DNA from: Zopfochytrium polystomum | Taxonomy: Eukaryota > Chytridiomycota > Chytridiomycetes > Chytridiales > Chytridiaceae | Direction: 5' to 3' | DNA: 64,000 nt | NCBI GenBank assembly: GCA_025765615.1 | Contig: JAIVFJ010000124.1 | Coordinates: 124,001 to 188,000 of the forward strand | Shown here: in pieces, positions 51,787-61,003 of the stretch | Layout of the letters: every line of letters starts with the position of its first letter | Numbering within the stretch: the stretch's first letter is position 1 | Translations under genes and position numbers: made by a program | The notes under the pieces: generated by a model | Seen by the model: the letters and a program-made list of their open reading frames with translations, nothing else | Database searches by the model: none | Told to the model about the DNA's origin: nothing

Positions 51787-54700
51787 ATGGCGGCCATCCT
51801 AAACATCGGCGCCTTACTGAAGCGCCAGACGTCGGCAAAGGCCGCATTCCTGTTTGGTGGCGGCGGCGGCGGCGGCGGCGTGCGGGAGAGGGCGAAGACG
51901 GACAGGTGAGAGAAGGGGAGCGGTCTGTCGATGCCGGGTAGGGTGGAGGGTGCGGGGCCAATGACGCTTGCGGAGACATTATTTTACTCTCACCATTCTT
52001 TCATTCGTCCATCTGGGACCCAGTCCGCAGGATGCCAAAGCCACCACCTCGCGCGACACTGGAGCGAACCGAAGCAGCTGCAGAGCACTGGATGTGTGCC
52101 AGGTTCGCGCTGTCGCGATTTGGAAAGGTTGGCGTTTCACACCGTGCTCAACCTTCACTGTGTTGCTTCTTACCCAGACCGACGGAGCAAATCTACGGGC
52201 GTGGATGAATCAAGCCTTCGTGTCGGACGCCGTGCTCTGCTCCATCAACACGCCGATCGACGCGTACGGAAACACCCCGCTTCACCTGGCGGTCGCGCAC
52301 CGCGATCACACGCTCGCCCTTCTTCTCCTCGTCAAGGGAGGAGCACTGCCGGACGTCCCCAACCGCGCCGGCATCACGCCCGTCATTCTGGCTCGCCGAC
52401 TCGGGTTCCGAAACATCGTGCGCTTGCTGGTTACCTTCGGGGCAGTCCTACCCGCCGCTGAGGACAAGGACGGGACGGGCCAGTTCGCAAAGCTAGCTCG
52501 GAAGAGGGTGGCGAGGGCCGGCGTCGCCAAAGGCGCGACGGGCGCCACTGCGCTGATCATGCAAAAGAGGCGCGAGCGCGTTCTGCACAGGTCGGACAGG
52601 CGGCGCGCCGAAAGCGTTCCGGTGGACAGGATCACCAACGCCGACGATATGTCTCCGCGACCTCCCGCGGGGCATGGTCCAGCTTCCATTTCTGCTCTGC
52701 AGCGGGAAGCGCTCGCGGAGCTGGGCCAACAAACCTCGAGCGACTCGGTGGACCGCCCGATGCCCGACGCGGCGTCTGACGCTTGGACGGCGGTCGTTCG
52801 CCAGCTCCCACTCGCCATCCCCTCGTCTCGCACGCTGACTGCAACCCAGGCGGCCTGGATCGGCTCGGCCGCGACCACCGCCTCCTCCGCGGCGTTCCCG
52901 CCGACCGGCGTCTCGCTCCCCCGCGACCGGACGTTCCCGTTTCCGCCGTCCTCCGGGAACGCCCGCGACGCCGCCGGCTGCACGGCGCTCATGAAAGCCG
53001 CACGCCGCGGCCATACCGCCGTCGTCTCTCACTTTCTCGCCTCTCGCGACACCGCCGTTGACGCCCGCGATCCCGCCGGCCTCACTGCCCTCACCTGGGC
53101 CTGCCTCGGCGGCCACACCGACGTCGCAAAGGCCCTCGTCCTCACCGCCGACGCCTGCGTCGACGGCGCCGTCCCCGTCGACCCGCTGTGCCCCTGGCGC
53201 GCCCCCCCGCCACCGCTCCTGACCCCGCTCGTCGCCGCCGCCTTCGCCGGCGCCGCCGAGGCCGTCGACTTTCTCATCCGCCGCGGCTGTGACGTCGACC
53301 GCCGCGCCGGCCCGTACCCCGGAAAGTCTGCGCTAATGGTCGCAGCCTGCATGCGTCGCCTGCCGGTCGTCCGACTGCTGCTCGCCGCCGGCGCCACCGT
53401 CGACGACTCCCCTCTCGATTGGCTCCGCGATGGCGTCGTCAAGCTCAAGCGATTTGCCCTCGACGGCAGGCTCTGGCCCGGCGACGGCAGGGCCGACAGC
53501 GGCGGGTCCAGGCTCGAGCTACTCGCAAGGGGGTTCGGGTGGAAGGAGATGCTCGAGACGTTCAGCCCGCACGACTTGAATGTAATTTCTTCCCTGCATC
53601 AGTGCCTCGCGAGCAAGCCAGCGAACCAACCGCGGGTGGCTGCGGCTGGCGGAGCTCAGCCGTCGAAGGGTAGTGGAAGGAGTGGGCAAGAGCATCGGGT
53701 GGTGAAAGGGGCGAGGCGGAAGCAGGCTCAGTGCAGAGAGGGTCTATTCTCTGAGGCAAGTTTAGGTTGACTTTCCTCCCCCCCACCAACTCTTCTGTTG
53801 ACCGTCTGTTTTTTGCAGCAAAGCTTATCCAAAGGGAATTTGGAGTACTCCATTGACCTGAACATTGACTTTCCCGAACGTGGAACCGAGTTGGACCAAC
53901 TGTCGCTACAGCTTTTCACCTGCGTGTTGCAGCTGGTCCTCGCGGCCGACAAGCAGATCAAACATCACTACGTCCTCATCGCCGCGCGCGCCATCCACCG
54001 CTCGGAGGAGCTCATACAATCGATTCAGTCTATTTTCAGACCCATCGGCGACTCGGACGACGGAGACGCCGCCCACGACGTCGGCGGCAGCCCCGACAAC
54101 TGGCCGCCGCACCCCGTCTCGCCCCACTACAGCTGCCCGGCGAGCAACCGACTCGGCGATACCTCCTTCTTCGCCCGCTCCGAGCTGCTCCGAAGAATCA
54201 AGGCCCGCGTCCGCGTGCTCACGATCGATCTACAGGAGGACCTCGCATTCGCTACAAAGATCGCTTGCGGCGTGTGGCCGCCGGCAAACGCTGTCACTGA
54301 CATGATCAGAGCGGGCGCCGCTTTGGCAAAGGCTGGCCGCGAGCTGGTTCTGCTCGTCAACGCGCTGGGCGTGTATCCGACCCTGGACAAGCCGCTGGAA
54401 CTCCAAGTAAAACGCAGCTTTGAATTCTTTTTTATCCTCAAAGGCCTTACGCATACTAAAAGCAAAGTTTCCCAATCGATAATAACTTTTTTCGGATACG
54501 GGGGCGCTGGGGGTTTGCAGCTTCAGCCGTACGAAGAAACCCTGTACGAACCTGATCCTTCGCTCTCCGACTCGGACGACGAAACCGAGCCGGTGCTCCC
54601 TCGACCCAACTTGCTCACCTTTGAACAGTACAAGCGATACGACGACATTCGCAGCATCGAGCAGCTCTCCAAGTCGTACGAGTCCCCACCGAGATGCCCG

Positions 54701-57700
54701 GATTCAGACCCGGCGGACGCGTCGCTGGACCTCGAGCTGTTTAGGCAGCTGGAGCCTCGCTTGCGTTCATTTGTCGCCGCGGTCGCCGACCTGAAAAGGG
54801 CGAACCCGACGGCGACGGCTGCGACGCCGCCTGCCGGAACGGGCGCCACCGCTGCCTCCCCGGCCTTTAATATCGAAAGTGCAACGGCGGCGATCCAGGA
54901 CCGCGCCGAAAGCATCCTGTCGCTGATCCAAAACTCGGAGCTCGTCTGCGAGTTTGCCGAGATAACCGAGGCGCTGGTGGCCGCCTCGGAAACGGGCGGC
55001 GGCTTCGGCGGCGGCCAGGAGCAGGAGCATCAGGATCAGCAGCAGCAGGAGCGGCCGCCGACGGCTGCGGCGGCGGCCGCCGCACTCTTCGACCACCTCG
55101 CAATGACAGAGGACGACGCCCGCGCTCTCGAGGCGACCGGCGCCGCTCTGCTCCGCCTCGACGGCCAGGCGTTCCCGGCGCTGCTCGTCCCGCTGCTTGC
55201 GTCCGTCGCGGACGGCGTTCGCGCATCGGCGGCGCGGGTCGCGGAGCTCGGCAGGCTGGCGGCGGCGGCGGCAGCAGTAGCAGCGGTAGGACCGGGCACG
55301 TCATCGCCCTCGCACGCCGACGCGGCGGCCGTCGCGCAGAGAGCCGTCCTGGAGGCGTGTCCGCCGTGCGTGGTGGCCGTCAAGAGCGTGTACCTACTGG
55401 CGCGGCACATGTCGTGCAAAGCGAGGCTGCTGCTGCTGGCGGAGGACGCGGTGGCAAAGGGCGAGTGGCGAAGGCGACACGCGCAGAACGCAAAAGTCAA
55501 GGCGATTTTCCAGGTCTGGCAGCGGCAGGAGGAGGATCATGGTGATGCCGAGAGGGACGAGCAGCTGGTTTGTATAGATGAGGACGAACTGTCTGCACGC
55601 ACACACACACACTCTCTCTCTCTTCTTTTCGTTGCATGGCTTTCTGCTTACCACTCTCAAAAAAAAAAAACAATTAGTTGGCCGACGGCAGCGAAGTGTT
55701 GACCGCAGAAGAGCTGCTCGCTATCCAGTTTGATGAGAGCGCAGACGGGCTCGTGATGGACGAAACGAACCAGCTCCTCAAAGGAGGTAGGCTGACAAAG
55801 ATTCTGGAACTGATGACTTCGCATCGGAAGCTAGGTGAGGTTCTCTTGATCCTGCCAGCTCGTCCACTCGTTTGTACTAATCCCAACACACACACTCGCT
55901 CTCGCTCGCACTCTCTTATTCTCTTTCCTCTGCATTTTATTTTCGCGCGGTTCTGGACCATCGGCTCAAACGCCCTACCTTCCAACACAAAAAACAAAAA
56001 AACTCGATCCAGATCATCAGCTAATGGCAGGAATTCTCATGACCCACCACTCGTTCACCACGTCGCTCGATCTGCTGAAGCGCCTGATACGCCGCTACGA
56101 GAGAATCCAGCCGCCGGCGAATTTGTCCGAGAGACTGCTTCTGGCGTGGCTGCGAATGAAAGCCAGACCGATTCAGTTAAAGTACGGACATAACATAACG
56201 GGATGAGCGAGGGGTTTGTTGAAGCGCTGACTAGTGCAAAAAAAAAAAAAAAAAAAAAAAAAACCATCACTCCGCAGCGTCCTCACGGTGCTGCTACACT
56301 GGGTGAACACGCAGTTCGAGGACGACTTTGAGCGCAACGACGAGCTTCTGGACAACCTCCGCTCGTTTGTCCGTCGCATCGTCGTCCTGGACTTTCCGAG
56401 CGTGGGGAAAGAACTGCTCGCCTGCATCGAGAGGAAGGTCCGACCTTTTGCGCTGGCACACTCGCTGTACTTGCAGCCTCCAATGACCAATGACGTCGCG
56501 TGTTAAAATTCTCATCCCTACCCCCACCCCGGCAGATGCACGGCTTCGCCGAAACAACAGCCGCCGTCCCTGCCGTCGAGCAGCCGAAGTCCTCGACGAG
56601 CCAAGCCAAGCACCACAACTCCCTCAACCCGCTGACCCACTTCCCCACCTTCTCCCTCCCGTCTCCGTCGTCGCTACCACATCTCCTCACCGGCGCCGGC
56701 CCCACCTCAACGTCCTCCGCCTCCGCGTCGACCCCATCCTCCCCGCGTCCCGCGGCCCCGCGCCCCTTTGCAACGCCTTTCTCCCCCTCCGCCGCCGTCG
56801 CAGACCTCGCCGCCCACCTCCTCGCCCACCCGCACAGTATCTTTGACCTGCACGCCACCGAGCTCGCCCGCCAGCTGGCCCTGCTCGACTTTGAAATGTT
56901 TGGCCGCGTGCGCCCCGCAGAGTGCCTCGAGCAGATTTGGGGCGCTAAGCTCGCGAGGGAGCGCGGTCGCAGGACAGGCGCCGGCGGGGCGGCGGCTGTG
57001 GCGGTGGGGAGGCGTGGTGACGCGGAGGATGGAGAGGCAGCCGCTGCGCGAAGCACCGGAATTTCGAGAATGATCCATCAGACGAATAGCGTAAAATTAC
57101 CGTGTTTTACTTGCCTGCTCAGCCGCTGTCCTCACTTTCTGTCATTGCTCTACCTTACATGTCCATGTACGCCTCAACCTGAAACACTAGCTAACCATGT
57201 GGATCGCGTCGTGCATTATCACCTGCGAGACACCGAAAGCGAGGGCCCTGGCCGTAAAGTTCTTTGTTCAATGTGCCGTGGTAAGGATATACACCTGTTC
57301 CTTCATGAGTCCTCCCCTCCGCAAATTACTCTCCAGAAATCTCTCAACTCCGGGCTTCTTTTCTTTCTTACCCAACAGAAATGCCGCGACATGAGGAACT
57401 ACAACGCTGTGACGGGAATTGTCGCCAGCCTTTCCATGGCGCCAATCTCTCGACTTCGCAAAACGTGGCAGGTAACAAAAGTAGAGAGAGTGAGAGCGTT
57501 TGCTTATGGCTGTGTTGGCTGAAAACTGACGAGGAACCTACGCGCGGGGCTTTTGAAGATGCTCAAGACAAAGTGGCCGGCGGTGCACGACTCGTTTGAA
57601 CGGCTGTCGGCACTCGTCAGCCCGAAAGGACAGTATGCAAACTACAGGAGAGAGATCAAGGACCTCAAGCCCCCAGTTGTTCCGTTTCTTGGTAATTATG

Positions 57701-58412
57701 CGACTGGCTTGATTCGCGCCATCGATCGTGTCTGCTGACATATTCCTACCCACCCCCAACACACTCCAATTGGTGCAATAACCCAGGCGTCTACCTCACC
57801 GACCTCACCTTCATCGAGCTCGGGAACCCTGACTTTCTCCCGCCACCCCACCATCACACGCTCGCCGCCTCCTCGCGCGGCCATTCGTCCTCGTGCAGCA
57901 CCGCTCCCACCGCGCCGGCGGACGCAAACGCGCTATTGCCGCCGCCGCCGCCGCCGGTTCTCCCACCGACCGCCGCCACCACCCATGCCGCCGCGCCGCA
58001 CCTCAACTACGACAAGCGCCGCAAAGTCTACCACGTCGTGCGCGAGATCCAGCGATTCCAGCAGGCGGGCGGGTACCACTACGCGCCGGTCGAGCCCATC
58101 CGCAGCTTCCTCCTCGCAGTCGGTGACGCTGGGGCGGCAGCGGCAGGGGTGGCGGGGGCGGCGGGGATGGCGCGGGCACGCGTGCTGAGCGAGGACGAGA
58201 TGTACGAGAGGAGCCTCGCGGTCGAGCCGCGCGAGGTCGAGGACGACGGCGACGACACGGTCGAAGAAGAGGAGGAGGCGGACGGCGCGGAGGATGCCGA
58301 GGCGACGCTGGCGCCGCTGCCGCCGCCGGCGACGAGAAAGGAGCTGGACGCCGGCGGCGGCGGAGAGTTGGGTCCCGTCGTAGAGGAATCGAAAGCGACG
58401 ATCGGCGAGTGA
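51787..58412 (+). CDS. Ankyrin-repeat Ras guanine-nucleotide exchange factor (Cdc25-type)
   Basis: Thirteen exons are predicted: 51787-51905, 52031-52127, 52178-~53698, 53819-54406, 54521-55567, 55678-55834, 56013-56181, 56278-56437, 56536-57090, 57191-57280, 57379-57471, 57559-57691 and 57787-58412, giving ~1,784 aa. Only the 3' end of exon 3 is uncertain (donors at 53582, 53699 or 53702 all keep frame). Ankyrin repeats lie at residues ~95-165 (YGNTPLHLAVAHRDH) and ~337-485 (GCTALMKAARRGHTAVV, GLTALTWACLGGHTDVA, KSALMVAACMRRLPVV). The RasGEF N-terminal (REM) module starts near residue 1125 (FDESADGLVMDETNQLL, HSFTTSLDLLKRLIRRYER, LLHWVNTQFEDDF). The catalytic domain follows a ~90-residue Ser/Pro insert: DLHATELARQLALLDFEMF, CIITCETPKARALAVKFF, RDMRNYNAVTGIVASL, PVVPFLGVYLTDLTFIE. 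It would load Ras with GTP at membranes. The C-terminus is acidic. Confidence 0.88.
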
Positions 58413-58872
58413 AAAAAAAAAAAAGAGTAGGATTAATCAGTCTTGGAATCGGAGGATGCGAGTCGTGGGAGAGTCGACTGCTCGTGCTCAACATGTGAGG
58501 GAATGGGGCCCAAACGGCTAACAGTGCGACGTCGCGCGGTCTACGCTGATAGTCGCCATATTTTAGTTCGTAACCAACCCCCGCTTGCTTTTTCTTTGTG
58601 TGTGCCCTTTCCCTCTGTGTATGCATCCCCGTCGTTATTCTGTCCCGTTTGAAGCAGCGAGCTGAGAACAGAAGCAGAAAATGTCGTAGTGGCAGTTCGC
58701 CGTGCCATTGCGATGGGCGTTAAATACTATTGATATTGGCCCGATTGCATTCCATTCCCTCCGTTCCCTTGTGTTGCATTCATGCCTCTCTGTCTGCCCG
58801 TCTGCCTGTCACATTTTTCCATCTGACCCAATATAAAATAACAACTCGATCCGCCAGCCACCCCGCACAAAG
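58413..58872. other. Intergenic region between RasGEF and SDR genes
   Basis: No gene seen. Short A run after the RasGEF stop, then mixed sequence. Presumed RasGEF 3' UTR and SDR promoter. Confidence 0.5.
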
Positions 58873-59703
58873 ATGAGCGCGCCAGACGCTTCGCCCGCGC
58901 CCACCCAGAAGACGATCGTCCTCATCACCGGCGGCAACAGCGGCATTGGCTTCGACACCGCCGCACGCCTCGCCACCGCATCCCACTCCTCCGACTCCTC
59001 CTCGCCGCGTTACCACGTCGTGCTGGCCTCGCGCTCTTTGGAAAAGGGCCGCGCGGCTGTCGACGCTATCATCCAGTCCAGGAAGGGAGCGAACGTCGGC
59101 CCGATCACCCTCCTCCAGCTGAACGTGACAGACCCCTCCTCCATCGCCGCCGCCGCCGAAACCGTCGCCGCCGCCCCCGACCTCGGCCGCGTTGACGTCC
59201 TCGTCAACAACGCCGGCATCTACCCGGACCCCGACCGGCCACCATCCAGCGACATCGACGCCTTCGCCCGCGTCGCCTCCGAAACCTTCGCGACAAACTC
59301 GATCGGCCCGGCCCTCGTCACCGCCGCCTTCCTCCCGCTGCTGCGGAAATCCGCCAACCCGCGCGTCGTCTACGTTTCCAGCAGCATGGGCTCCGTCTCC
59401 CTCTGCGCCGCCGAGCGCGGGGAGGCCCCCACCGCCCTCGCCTACAGGATGAGCAAGGCCGCGCTGAATATGCTCGCCGCGTACCACCACAGGGAGTTTG
59501 CGCCGTGGCGGTGCAAGGTCTGGAGCTTTGACCCCGGCTTCGTCGTGACAAACATCCTCGGCCCGGAAAACCGCGAGCGCGCTGCTGCCGAGGGCGCTAG
59601 CAGCTCGGAGACGAGCGCCGAGGCCATCGAGGCCATTGTGGTCGGACAAAGGGATGCCGACGTCGGCAAACTCATCCACAGGGCCGGTGTTCACGAATGG
59701 TGA
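58873..59703 (+). CDS. Short-chain dehydrogenase/reductase
   Basis: Single exon, 276 aa, normal SDR length. A Rossmann nucleotide-binding motif TGGNSGIG (residues 19-26) follows strand KTIVLI, and ASRS after the next strand favours NADP(H). LNVTDPSS is the usual Asp after beta-3, then VDVLVNNAGIY (NNAG). VVYVSSSMGSVS supplies the catalytic Ser, and YRMSKAALNMLAAYHHRE gives the YxxxK pair. DPGFVVTNI closes the cofactor site (PG motif). It catalyses NAD(P)H-dependent oxidation or reduction of an alcohol/carbonyl whose identity is not evident. The ATG at 58873 is preceded by an A-rich CACAAAG context. Resembles fungal carbonyl-reductase-like SDRs. Confidence 0.92.
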   Translation: MSAPDASPAPTQKTIVLITGGNSGIGFDTAARLATASHSSDSSSPRYHVVLASRSLEKGRAAVDAIIQSRKGANVGPITLLQLNVTDPSSIAAAAETVAAAPDLGRVDVLVNNAGIYPDPDRPPSSDIDAFARVASETFATNSIGPALVTAAFLPLLRKSANPRVVYVSSSMGSVSLCAAERGEAPTALAYRMSKAALNMLAAYHHREFAPWRCKVWSFDPGFVVTNILGPENRERAAAEGASSSETSAEAIEAIVVGQRDADVGKLIHRAGVHEW

Positions 59704-61003
59704 TTGGTTGGGGTGAAGTATGGATCGGGTTGGGCTGTATCTTGGCATTCACAAGGGGAACATATTACAGTGGAGCACAATATTGTGCCAATGTTTTTTT
59801 CGTTTGACTGTCCAAGCCCTCCCAAGCGTACCACAAAAGGTTTCATCCTGAAATCTGAAATTCAGTGTGCTTGCTGGGTAATAGTGTGAAAAGGTGTTAC
59901 TAAATTGGGGAAGTGCCACGCCTTCAGCAGAACCAGTACCCTGGAAAGCTTAGCCTCTGGACTAAAATAAAAAAATATAAAAAAAAAAGTAACAAGCAGA
60001 TTCCACTTTAGGGTTATTAGCCCTAAGGATCGGCGGATTTTTGACTCCCCTTTTGACCAAAAGTAGAACATTTGGTTATCGGTTATTACCGTTCTCAACT
60101 AGGAAAGTGCCAGTTTGCGATGAAGGTGTCATGCCGCTGCCCGGTTTGGGATAGGGGCAGAGCCGTGGCGGTTTGCTTTGGGTTAAGAGGCCCTGGGCTC
60201 GCCTTGAGATACGGTTAAGCGTTCCTTATCCTAACTTTTCCTATCTGCTGATCCTTGTTCCACTTGCCGGTGCAGTTGGAACAACCCTCCTAGGGGGAGA
60301 GGCCGGGGCATTGGCATTTGGTTTGGTGCTGTCCTGAGGAAATTTCGACCATTTTTTCACTTTGGCGAGCCTTACTTTGAGTGATTCCTCTTACTCAACT
60401 TCCTACTTATTTGAGTTTCATAAGCCCACACCCATACTTCTACGCATCATGGGCAGTCTTCCGTGCTTTGACGAACCTGAGGCTCCCGAGTTAGTGAAGT
60501 TTGGCTCTGTTGAAATCCTTGTCAGGTCGGAGACTCATAATACAACCGAGCACCTGTGCACCAAGCTCTACAGTGGCGTCGCATTACAAAGACGATAGGC
60601 GGCCCGGCCGCTTGGTGGGAAATGCGACCTGCTCTGCCGCGATAGGCAGGGGCCATTATGCCTTATCAACCTTGCCATGGCGCCGCAGATATCTCACAAT
60701 CAAAGCTTAAAGTGGAAATTTTGGTAATTCAAACGCACCCCGCAATCCCCAACTTCCTCATCCTGCAGCACCCAGAGACGCTTTGACACAGGTCCTTTCA
60801 TTTTCGCTGCCGCGATCGCAAGTCGCGCTTTGGCCAAAACGCTCTCTCGCCCTCACTCCAGCGGGCGAATATCGCCCTACCCCCATCACAAAGACACCTT
60901 AAAGTCGAAAAATCAACACTCTGACAAACAACCAAACATCAAAGGAAAACTAAAAAAAAAAAAAAAAAAAGAACGCACAGAAAAAAGTTTCCCATCTTCC
61001 TCC
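59704..61003. other. Intergenic region, convergent gene ends
   Basis: No gene supported. It contains the 3' ends of the SDR and (minus strand) the amidohydrolase. A short segment near 59926-59945 (AGAACCAGTACCCTGGA) resembles 44338-44355. A-rich runs occur at 59970-59990 and 60950-60970. Confidence 0.5.
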
